12,691 bases of DNA from CAZWKQ01 sp964634005 (GTDB taxonomy: Bacteria > Bacteroidota > Bacteroidia > Bacteroidales > JACABE01): contig CAZWKQ010000033.1 of assembly GCA_964634005.1 (NCBI GenBank), positions 1-12,691 of the forward strand, given 5' to 3'. Below the pieces are notes generated by a model. It was given only the letters and a program-made list of their open reading frames with translations, ran no database searches and had not been told where the DNA came from. The position numbers and the translations under genes are program-made. Of this stretch, positions 1-11,100 are shown piece by piece (the first letter of the stretch is position 1; each line of letters opens with the position of its first letter).

Positions 1-51
1 CGCAAATGAATATTTATGCCAAACAGCCAAACACCTGAAACAAAGGCAACA

Positions 52-152
52 AAATTCTCCGACAAAGAAAAGATGCGGAAACCCAATATAGCTACTTTGT
101 CGCAAGGTATTATAACAGCGATATAAGCATTTGGCTGAGCATCTACGTTTGA
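52..152 (+). pseudogene. Decayed 5'-flanking remnant of an RHS core end
   Basis: This stretch aligns closely with 10950-11045, the RHS core end of the intact giant gene. Read with one frame correction it gives KFSDKEK, then DAETQYSYFVARYYNSDI, then SIWLSIYV and a TGA at 150-152. The intact gene has five A's in GAAAAAG and this copy has four (66-71), so the frame is broken. The Gly-Ala of the FGARYY motif is Val-Ala here. Upstream, the same frame has a TGA at 7-9, and bases 1-51 do not clearly match the intact gene. Similarity stops just after the WLS motif. I read it as the leftover end of an earlier rhs gene whose body lies outside the window or was deleted. A sequencing indel could explain the frameshift but not the lost tail. 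Confidence 0.8.
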
Positions 153-211
153 CCAAAACAAATCTTTTATACGAATATCATGTATAATAATTAACACTAA
201 TTTAACATTGA

Positions 212-246
212 TTTGTTATAATATTTTTAGAAAAATATTAAATTTG
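212..246 (+). promoter_or_regulatory. Possible Bacteroidota-type promoter for the lectin-like gene
   Basis: TAAATTTG at 239-246 fits the Bacteroidota -7 box TAnnTTTG, and TTTG at 212-215 could be the -33 box. The 23-base gap between them is somewhat longer than usual. Transcription would begin near 253, giving a leader of about 20 bases before the ATG at 273. The surroundings are very AT-rich, so a chance match is possible. This is the only well-formed box I find upstream of the three genes, which fits a single operon. Confidence 0.35.
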
Positions 247-272
247 CCTTCAAAACGTTAAAAAATGTAATT

Positions 273-2036
273 ATGGATTCGTATTTTTTAAAAAAATATT
301 TTCTTTTTTTGTTCTCATTGTTTTTAGGAACATTATGTATAGCCCAAAATTTTCAAATAACACAACAACCTGTAATATGGTTAAATGCAAATGTCCCTGG
401 TAATGCTTTAAATCGATGGGAAGATATTAGTGGTAATTTTAATCACGCATACACAGACACTGGCAAGGTACTACCATTGCAGTCGAATTTTAATTTTAAC
501 AAAAGTTTTGTTTTTGATTCAAGCGATAAAGCGTTAAAGATTTCTTATAAGCCATTAATTAATAGGAATAATACTTTAATTACGGTGTATAATTCTACTG
601 AAAAAATTAACGAAATTGGAGTTTGGCACTTGTTCCATGATTCTGCAAATTCTTGTTTTTTATCTTCAAAACATATAAAGGGCATTAATAACATAATGAA
701 ATACACTGATACGAACATAAATAGTCCAATAATAAATACATCAACACAAAAATGGAAAAATCTTAGGATCGATTCACTTAATAGTTACTTGTTAATTGGA
801 GGTACTGATAGTTTAAAATTCAAAGGGGAAATCGCAGAATTTTTGTTATTTAACAATGATTTAACAGGGAAAGATTTATTGAAGATACATACATATTTGG
901 CAATAAAGTATGGAATAACTTTATACAGAAGTGATTATATAAGTTCGAGTGATTATAAAATATGGGATTACCGTAAGAACCCGTATTATAATAATGAAAT
1001 TGCTGGAATAGGAAAAGATAGTTTGTTAAATATTAACCAAAAGCAGTCTACTGCAGATGGATGTTGTAATATTTTAACAATTACTGCAGATAAAATAGCT
1101 TTAAGTAATGAATATAATTATTATAATTTTAAACATGGTGATTTTTTAATATGGGGCAGTAATAATGGTGATATAAATGCTTCTTTTGGAGTTGCTGGGT
1201 CGTTGATAAGTAATCTCCCTAATAAAAAATGGTTAATACAGATAAGTGGAAAAACAGCTAATAGTACTAAAACACAAGTAGTTTTTGATGCAAAACAAGT
1301 AGAAAATCCTGGCAGGTGCTTATTACTTATCAATAGGAAAGCAGATGAGGTTTTTGACAATGCTACAACAGAAGTATATCAACCTGATAGTATTGATGCT
1401 AATTCAAAGCACTACTATAACAATATAAAGTGGGATACAGATAGTTCAGGTAGTGATATTTTTACGTTTTTAACCGGTAAAAGATTAACTCTATTAGCCA
1501 AAACAACTTTAAATCAAGATAATACGGCTGCATTATGTTCCACAAAATTAGAAGTGAATGGAGGAAAACCACCTTTTATTTTTTCTCTAATTGCAGATAA
1601 TATTCAGAGTAGTAGTACTAATATATGGACAACTGCAGATACTGTTAGCTATTTATACGGTTTAGCCAAAGGAAATTATATTGCAACTGTAACAGATATT
1701 AAGGGGGAGACAGACACAACTTTTTTTGAAATAAATAACACTTTAACTTTAGATGCTACTATAAACTATGGAACAAATAATTTTATTTTTTCAGAGAATA
1801 AAATTAGTGTCTTTCCTAATCCAACAAATAGTTATTTTTATATAGACATTAAATTTGTTCAGAAGGAGAAAGTTGAAATGACATATAGAGATATTCAAGG
1901 CAAATTAATAAAGCAAAGAATATTAGATGGTTCAAATAGTTATTTTGTAAGCGATGAATTCAATGAGAGGGGAATTTATTATGTGGAATTTAAGTCTAAT
2001 ACGATTAGAAGAACAGTAAAACTCGTTGTATATTAA
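273..2036 (+). CDS. Secreted lectin-like protein with type IX secretion sorting domain
   Basis: A 587-residue exported protein. Residues 1-25 are a Sec signal peptide (basic start, long Phe/Leu core, end at CIAQ). Residues 33-215 look like a concanavalin A/LamG-type jelly roll (VIWLNANV, then RWEDISGN, ending IAEFLLFNNDL and YLAIKYGITL). Residues 242-410 contain EIAGIGKD and NQKQS and later DFLIWGSN, a combination usual in Bacteroidota surface proteins after such a lectin module. Residues 422-486 resemble one SprB-type repeat (Cys, GGKPPFIF, then LAKGNYIATVTD). Residues 510-587 are a type A Por sorting domain (SVFPNPTNS, GKLIKQ, GIYYVEF, final KLVVY), so type IX export and surface anchoring or release are expected. 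The ATG at 273 sits right before the signal peptide and has no Shine-Dalgarno. It ends 66 bases before the toxin gene and may share its transcript. Ligand unknown; adhesion is a guess. Confidence 0.85.
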   Translation: MDSYFLKKYFLFLFSLFLGTLCIAQNFQITQQPVIWLNANVPGNALNRWEDISGNFNHAYTDTGKVLPLQSNFNFNKSFVFDSSDKALKISYKPLINRNNTLITVYNSTEKINEIGVWHLFHDSANSCFLSSKHIKGINNIMKYTDTNINSPIINTSTQKWKNLRIDSLNSYLLIGGTDSLKFKGEIAEFLLFNNDLTGKDLLKIHTYLAIKYGITLYRSDYISSSDYKIWDYRKNPYYNNEIAGIGKDSLLNINQKQSTADGCCNILTITADKIALSNEYNYYNFKHGDFLIWGSNNGDINASFGVAGSLISNLPNKKWLIQISGKTANSTKTQVVFDAKQVENPGRCLLLINRKADEVFDNATTEVYQPDSIDANSKHYYNNIKWDTDSSGSDIFTFLTGKRLTLLAKTTLNQDNTAALCSTKLEVNGGKPPFIFSLIADNIQSSSTNIWTTADTVSYLYGLAKGNYIATVTDIKGETDTTFFEINNTLTLDATINYGTNNFIFSENKISVFPNPTNSYFYIDIKFVQKEKVEMTYRDIQGKLIKQRILDGSNSYFVSDEFNERGIYYVEFKSNTIRRTVKLVVY

Positions 2037-2102
2037 AATATTAGAACAACATCCAAATAAGCTTTTATAAAAAATAATTTGAAAAATAAAATATATAATA
2101 TT

Positions 2103-5100
2103 ATGAAACCAAAAACTAAAATCTTATATTTTTTAACTTTTTTGTTATCAATTTCAATAATTGCGTTTGTTTCGTGGGGTGAACAGGGGGCTAAAAAAGG
2201 GTTAATAAAAGAAAAATCAAGAAATTATATTTATAAACAATCAATTGAACAAACTACGAAAGAGAAAATTGGTACTTTATGTGAAAATAAATTTTTTGAA
2301 AAATACCCCAAAAAAATTATATACAAATCAAACAATACTAGTGAGGGTATTATTGGAGTGTTTGAAAAGAATAAAATTGATAATCCTTTTGATAACATTT
2401 TTCATATATTAATTGACACAATTATCGGAACTAATTATAATGCATATCTAGAATATGAACTTTTCGGGTTAGAAGATTTTACATCTGTTTGTAAGAGTGT
2501 GAATAATCAAACATCAACAGGAGGTTTTTTAATCAAGAAAAGCGAAAAGTGGAGCTTGCAAAGGGAAGAAATAAATATAAAACATCTAAAAATTGGAGAT
2601 AACATAGTACGTTTTACTGTGCCTGATGGTTCAAACTATGGTTATAAAATTAGAAATGTTAGAATAGTTTTTAAATCATTATTACAACACAAAGGGGAAC
2701 GTTACCTTGTGATAAATCAGCCTAATACATTTACATTTTATAAAAGATATGGGTACATTCAAGGTTTTATTAATGGCAAAGGATGTGAAAACGCAATAAT
2801 AAAAGTGAACAACAAGATATTATCAAACAATGAAGGTAGTTTTGAAGGTATAGTCGAGAGAAATGAGATTGATACAGGCAGGTGGAAAGCAATGGTTACT
2901 GCAGAATTTAAAGATGGTTATCGGTTACAAACAGAAGTATTTTATCAAAAGTACGAGGATTTTGATTATACTTTTAATTTAGAAAATAATATTAGAAAAA
3001 GTTTTTTTATAGCTCATCCAAATGAAGTAATTGATTTTTATCATGATGGAGTTAAATTAAATGGAGAGACATCCTCAATAGAGTCTGAAACTGAACTTTC
3101 AGCAACATCTTTACGATCTGTCGATATGCCTCCTATGGGAGCTGGGATGGTAAATGTTACAGGAATAAACAGTGGCTATAGATTATTGCCACATGGAACA
3201 GAATTTCAGAAAGAGATAAAAATATCTTTAAAATATGATACCTTATTATTACCAAAAGGATATAAAGCAACTGATATATATACATTTTACTTCGATGAAA
3301 AACAAAACAATTGGATTAAGTTGCAACGAGATACTGTTGATTTAGCAAATAATTTTATAATATCAAAAACTAACCATTTTTCTGATTACATCAATGCGAT
3401 TATAAAATCGCCAGAAATGCCAGAAACACAGGCTTTTACTCCAACATCGTTAAAAGATATTCAAGCAGCAAATCCATTAGCTGGTTTAAATTTGATTTCA
3501 CCTCCCACTGCTAACAATATGGGAACTGCAAATATTTCTTTCCCAATTGAAATACCACAAGGCAGACAGGGAATGCAACCCTCATTAGTTTTACAATATA
3601 ACAGTAGTAGCGGCAATGGGTGGTTAGGTATGGGATGGAATCTTCCCATTCCTGCAATTACTGTTGAAACTCAATGGGGTGTACCTTTATATAGTAATGT
3701 ATATGAAACAGAATCATATTTAATATCAGGAGAACAAATTGCACCTTCAAATCCTGATGGAACACAAAAGCCACTGGTAAATAAGGCAAAATTCGAATTA
3801 AGAGATACAAATTACTATAGAAATTTTGCATATGTGATTGAGGGGGCTTTTAATAAAATTATCAGACACGGTACAAACCCGAAAAATTATTGGTGGACTG
3901 TAACTGATAAAAATGGAACCAAATATTATTATGGTAAATATCCATTTGCCAGCAACATTTCACCAAAAGCAGTATTGGCAGACGATAACGGCAATATTGC
4001 GTATTGGGCGCTCACAACTATACAGGATGTTTATGGGAATTCCGTTAATTACGAATATGATACTGTTCAACATACCGGACTAATCAATGGGACTATAAAG
4101 GGCAGGCAGATTTATATTAAAAAAATTCAATATACAAATTACCAAAATACTATTAATGGTTTATACAGTGTAGAATTTGAAAGAAAAAATAATAATGGAA
4201 ATTTAAGAGATGATGTTCAAATAAATGGAAGATATGGTTTTAAGGAAGTAACAAATGATTTACTTCATTCTATTACAATTAAATACCAGTCTGATACTAT
4301 AAGGCGTTATATTTTCGGCTATAGAGATGGGTTGTTTAATAAAACAATACTTTGTTCGGTATTTGAACTAACAGGAGACTATGATAATATTAATGAAGAT
4401 GATAATAGTATATGTGAATTAGTAAGAACCCCTAAAGAAACATCAAAAGGGGAAAAAATTCATAAATTTGATTATTATATTAATGAGCCACAAAGTTTTT
4501 TTTCATCACAAGAATTAAAAATTAACAGCTTAAACTATCAAGAAGAAAGTTCATTATTAGGTTATACATCAAATGTTAACTTCAATCCCGGTGGTGGTTT
4601 AGGAGTTGGGATTGGCCCTAAAAATGATAAAACTTTTAGTTTTGGGGGAAATTACAATTATTCATATTCTTTTTCAAATGGTAAAGTTATATTAATAGAC
4701 ATCGATGGCGATAATTTGCCTGATAAAGTATATAAAGATAATGATGTAATAAAATACAGAAAGCTAGTTAAATTAAATAATGGGTATAAGTTTAGTGACA
4801 CACCTTTAAGCATTTTTAATGGAGATTTTTTATTTGAGGAAACAAAGAGTGATACATGGGGAGGAGAAGGGCATGTAGGTATAAGTGAAGCTTCTGCAAA
4901 TATTGGGGGTGAACAAAGTAATTCAGGAAGTTATACAACTCATTATTTAGCTGATGTAAATGGCGATGGTTTGGTGGATATAATCAATAATGGAATTGTA
5001 TATTTCAATAAATTAAACCAGTACGGCAAACCTAATTTTATTAAATATTTAACCGATACTGTTTATATTGGAGAAAATTCTTGCGATTATATTATTCATT

Positions 5101-8100
5101 CAGGGGAAATTAATGATACTTTATTATTAGATGATGACAAAGTCCATGTTAAAAAAACTTACCACGAATCAGTTAGAATGTGGGTTGCCCCCTATGATGG
5201 TATTGTAACTATAAATGCACCTATACAACTTATTGAAGATACATCTTTTTATAGAAAACAATCAAAATATGTAGATGGTATTAGATATTTAATACAAAGA
5301 AGTAGCACTTTACTACTATCGGATACAATTAGTAAGGATAATTATCAGACTAAATCCGTTTTATTAAACAATATTAATGTCAACAAAGGTGATAATATTT
5401 ATTTTAGACTGAAATCTATTGAAAACAGAAATTATGATGAAATAATATGGGACCCTGAAATTTATTATACTGATACAAACAAAGACACTTCAATTATAGA
5501 TGCAGATTCATTAAAAATATTTTATTTTAAGGCATCTAAAGATTTTCTTTTAAATTCGCAGGCTTTATTGACTATGCCGTTAAAAGGAAAAATAAAATTT
5601 TTCGGCAATATTTATTCTCAGAAACCTTTAAGTGATACTGTATGGTTTCAAATTTATAAAACAGTTGGTAATACAACTAATTTATATAAAGAAATTGTAT
5701 TCCCCGATAATAATGTTTTTAATCATTTAATTTATGATTCAACAACCGTTGATACTAACGATGTTTACACTTTTTTTGCAAAATCAAAATCAAATATTGA
5801 TTGGAATTCATTGAAATATTCATTGACGGTATATTATAGCTATGCCGACAGTATTACAATTGACACAACATCTGTATTTAATAATATATCTTTTAAGCCA
5901 ATCGTTCATTTTAGTATGTTTCAAAAAGTTCACATTAATAGCAAGAAAGTGAATTTACCTGTTGCTTCGGGTTTAATTGTTCCAGTAATAAATTATAACA
6001 GCAATTATATTGCAAACAACCAAAAATTATATCTGACGGTTAAGAAAAACCATGATATAATTACTTCAAAAATGCTTACTATACAAAATAACAAAATTCA
6101 GGGAGATAGTACAATTCAATTTTCAAATGGCTCATCAACTGATAATTATTTTTTTGATTTTTACACTGACAGCAACATATTTGCTAGTAAAATTTTAACA
6201 ATAAAAGTAAAATTTAATAATAATGAATATCACGCAGGCTTACATTCAAAAATACCTGATACTCTATATAAATTTGGTCATTTATATAGGGGGTGGGGGC
6301 AATTTTGTTATAATGAAAACAGTAATATTTTACTTAACGAAAATAAACTTCATTTAAAAAACTATAGTATTGATATAAGTTCTTTGAGCTCCAGCTTTGA
6401 TACTAACAGCATAAAAAATAATGATTCCTTAAAATCATTCTTTCATAATAATAATATTCCCGATCCTTATTATGATGTTTTCAGTATGATGTTTCCTGAT
6501 ATGGATTCAGGGGTATGGAGGGGGTATGGGAATTTAACTATGATTGGTCGTAATAAAATGAATAATACTAGAAAGAAGGTATTTCTGCAAATTGGAGAAT
6601 TTGATTATCCTATTCCTAAAATAAACGGGAAAAATGCAAAAGCCCCTTTTAAACTAACTAACATAGAAACAACTTCATACAATGGTTCAGTTGGAGCTTC
6701 CATTGATAATATAAATGGAAGTAAATCAACAACAGAAACCTCAATGATTTTTGATTTTATGGATTTAAACGGTGATCGTTATCCCGATGTTGTTGGGCCT
6801 ACTCAATATCAATATACATTTCCTTTCGGTGGGTTGGGTAATTTAGCAAATCATGCTTACAATGGTAATTTAATTCATAAGAGTACTTCTGAAGCAATAG
6901 GAACAACATTTGGTACAAGTTATCCTGTTGCACAAATTATTGCTTCTGTCAACCCTAGTAGATCAAAAAAATCTGTAATCTCATATGGTAGTATAAACCA
7001 AAGCCAATCAGTAAGTAAAGATGAAACCAATTATACTTTTATGGATATTAATGGTGATGGTTTGCCCGATAAAGTTTTAGAAGATAAGAAAGTATGTATG
7101 AATCTTGGATATAGTTTCTTGTCGCCTGAAAATTGGGAAATTACTGATATCAGAAAGGGTAAAAGTAAATCAAAAGGGACTAGTGTAGGAGTGAATATTG
7201 CCGAAACAAGTTTTTCTGTTGGTGTTAATTCAAATGAGGCAAGTAATGATTGCGAATTTATGTATTTGGATGTTAATGGCGATGGTTTAGAGGATAGAGT
7301 TTTTTTTACAACTAATAATTATCACCGAAATATGAATGTACAGCTAAATAAGGGTAATGGTTATGGCAACTCTGAAATTTGGTTAACAGATTTTATAACA
7401 CCTCAGAGTTTAACCAATACTTATTTGTCAGGCAATTTATCAGCTACTTTAGTAATACCAATACAATTATTATTTATTCCTATCAAACTATATATAAATC
7501 CTAAATTTTCTGCCACTAAAAATAATACCGAAGAAAAGGCAAAATTAATAGATATAAATGCTGATGGTTATGTTGACTATGTGCTTCAGAGAGAAGATAA
7601 TGAATTAGTTGTTAGGTACTCAAGTCTTGGGAAAGTTAATCTGTTAAAAAAGGTTACAAATTCCACTGGGAGTAGTTTTGAGATTGACTATTGCCTATCC
7701 GATAATACTCAAAAATCACCACAAAGAAGTTGGGTAATGTCATCTTTGATTGTTAAGTCCGGACACTTTGGTGATGGATGCGATTCTTTATTAACTAAGT
7801 TCGAATATAAAAATCCTACTTATAGTAGGGCCGATAGAATAAGTTTTGGATTTGACACTGTAATAACAAATGTTATTAATGCTATGGTCACAAACTCTTA
7901 TACTTATAAAACAATAATAGAAAGATATCATAATAATAAGTTTCTTTTTAAGGGATTAAAATGTTATGAGGTTCTGTTAGATAGTTTAAAACGGAAACAA
8001 ATTGAAACTTTTTATACTTATAAACATAAACGCATTAGCACAGGAGAAGAAGTCCCAGACAGTATGTTGATGTGTTTCGGAGATTATTATCCTGCCATTT

Positions 8101-11100
8101 CAAAAGAAGATAAATATTTTTACGAAAGTCAACCAAATTATCGTGTACACACCCAAAAACAATATAAACACGGACGGTGGGGAAATGTAATCCAATATAA
8201 AAATTTGGGCGATGTAGCTATTTCTGATGATGATCTAATTGCTGATATAATTTACGATTCAATTATTAATCTTCACATAGTTTCGTTACAGAAAAAAGTA
8301 ACAGTTAAAAATTTTGCTAATAATGTGCTTCGACATAGAGAAGCTTACTATAATTCATTTGGAAAATATCAGCAAATTATTATAAATAATGGAGCAAATC
8401 AAAGCATTTTTCGTTATGGTTATGATAACTACGGTAATATATCCTCAATAACTTTGCCCGAAAATGCGAATAATGAACAAAGAGCGGTTTATTTTGAATA
8501 TCTTGTTTTCGGATTTTATAATTATCAACCATCCAAAATTTATGACAACATCGGATATATTACTCAATATGAATATGATTACAGGTTTGGTAAGCCCACA
8601 AAAATTATTGATATAACTGGAAATATTACCGAATATTCTTTTGACGGCTATGGTAGATTAGTAACTGTTAGAGGACCTTATGAAATTGATAATAATATTC
8701 CTTATGCTATAAAATTTGAATTTTGGGATAATAATAGCCGAATTGGAATTATACCCGATACTTTACCTTGGGCTCGCACAAAACATTATGACATGCTGAA
8801 CAAAGATAACTTGATAACAACTGTTTTACTTACTGATGGATTAGGTAGAGAACTTCAAATAAAGAAAAAGGCTACAATATTTAATCCCATTGAAAATCAA
8901 GAATCTGATTCTTTAATAGTATCAGGAAGAGTGTTTTTTGATGCTTACGGAAGAATTGTAAAATCATATCTCCCAATTACAGAAAGCCTAAGTGCTGATT
9001 CTATTTTTAATTACACTACAAGCAATTATCCTCCTACATTTACTTGTTATGATGTTTTAGACAGAGCAACAAAAATAACTACACCCGATAGTAGAACTTC
9101 TTTTATCACGTACGGGTTTGGTAATGATTATTTTGGTAAAACAAGATTTAAAAAAGTGTTAACCGATCCTTTAAATAACTCAATTGCTTTTTATACAGAT
9201 TATCGTGATAAAAACACAACAATAGTTGATGCTTTTGGAGAAGCAACGCGTATGAGTTATAATGCAATGGGGGAACTTACTGATAGCTATGACCCAGAGG
9301 GGAATTTAACTCATTTTGATTATGATATCAGTGGCAAATTATTACAACGCCTACATCCTGATGCCGGGATTACTCGATATTCATACGATCCTGCAGGAAA
9401 TATTATATCTATGAAAACACAAAACCTTATCAACCAATCGTCAGAAGTTAGATATAATTATTTTTACAATCAACTAACTGAAATTTCCTATCCTCAAAAT
9501 CCCGAAAACAATGTATATTACAAGTACGGCTCATCTGGTTCGGGCAATCAGACAGGCAGAATTATCACTCAACAAGACGCTTCGGGTGTACAAAATTTTT
9601 ATTACGGAAAACTTGGTGAACTTATAAAAAATATTCATACCTTTGTAATGCCTGAAGGTAAAACTTATACTTTTGAAACTCGATGGAATTACGACACTTG
9701 GAACCGAATTACTGATATTTCGTACCCCGACGGCGAAAAGATTGCTTACTATTATAATAACGGAGGTCAGTTGCGTAGTATGCAAAGCGATGTTAATAAT
9801 TATATTAGTTATATTGGCTACGATAAGTACGAAAAGAGGCTGCGTATTGACTACGGCAATGGTACATATGCCAAATACCAATACAATCAACTTAACCAAC
9901 AACTTAGTAACCTCACTTCCTTCAATAGCTTAAACGAACAAATGCAGAATATTGACTACCAATACGATGATGTTAACAATATTACATCAATTGCCAATAA
10001 TGCACAAACTATGTCGAATGGTATGGGAGGCACATATTATTACAATTATTTTTATGATATGAATTATCGTTTGATAAACAGTAGCGGTTCGTTTAATGGA
10101 AGCAACAACTTTGAACTTAATATGCAATATTCGCCATCGGGCAATATAATACAAAAGGCACAATATGCAGAAACAAATATCAATGGTTTGCCATTCAATA
10201 TTAATTACAACAGAGATTATAGCTATAACATCACCCAACCTCACACTATAGAACAAATAAACAACGAAATATCATTCAAATGGGATGCCAATGGCAATTT
10301 AATAAATTACCAAACACAAGGAGAGTTTCCTTTTTTGCGTAATCACTGCTGGGATGAGGAAAATCGTTTAATGGCAGTAAAAGACCTTAACTATCTGAGT
10401 CATTACATATACGATGCCGGAGGCGAAAGGGTATGGAAAATAACCGGCGAAGTAGAACGTATGCAAATTAATTATAAGGATTATATAGATTATGTGAGTT
10501 TAAACAACATTACCTTATATGTAAATCCATATTTTGTGGCCAACGATCGCGAATACACCAAGCACTATTATATAGAAGGACAGCGGGTATGTTCTAAACT
10601 TGGTGGAGGCTTAGCAAACAGCCTTACCGATTTTAACGACCAATTGCAACCAATATTTAAAGATTACAACGAAATAAAAGCAGTACTACATGAAAGAATA
10701 TCCCGTAATTCGGAGTGTGTAGAGCAAAAGGCTGATGGAGTTTCATTAAGAGATCAGTTAGAATCACTCGAACGACTCTATGGTGTCAATAATCCCGAGC
10801 ACTACCTCTATTTCTACCACAGCGACCATTTGGGCAGCAGCAGCTTTATTACCGATGCCGACGGAATAGCTACACAGCATTTACAATATTTGCCATTTGG
10901 AGAACAATTTATAGAGCAACGCTACGATGCACCTTACTTTACACCTTATAAATTCTCCGCCAAAGAAAAAGATGAGGAAACCCAATATAGCTACTTTGGA
11001 GCAAGGTATTATAACAGCGATATAAGCCTTTGGTTGAGTGTTGACCCTCTGGCGGATAAATACCCTTGCCAATCCCCATACAGTTATTGCGGATGGAGAC

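Noticed and set aside
217..222. TATAAT resembling a standard sigma-70 -10 box
   Set aside because: Bacteroidota primary sigma factor uses a TAnnTTTG box; in such AT-rich DNA this hexamer is expected by chance. The TAAATTTG box at 239-246 is the better candidate.
2079..2102. TTG start giving eight more residues before the giant toxin
   Set aside because: The ATG at 2103 directly precedes the hydrophobic signal segment and fits a normal Lys-rich signal peptide start. TTG starts are rare in this group and the extra residues add nothing recognisable.
2037..2102. Terminator between the lectin-like gene and the toxin
   Set aside because: Only very short A/T palindromes are present, with no GC stem followed by a T run.
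9531..9902. Minus-strand open frame of 123 codons, and others like it at 9987-10256 and 10881-11306
   Set aside because: They lie inside the RHS repeats and core, which are clearly coding on the + strand, and their products are low-complexity Ile/Val-rich strings typical of reading YD repeats backwards.
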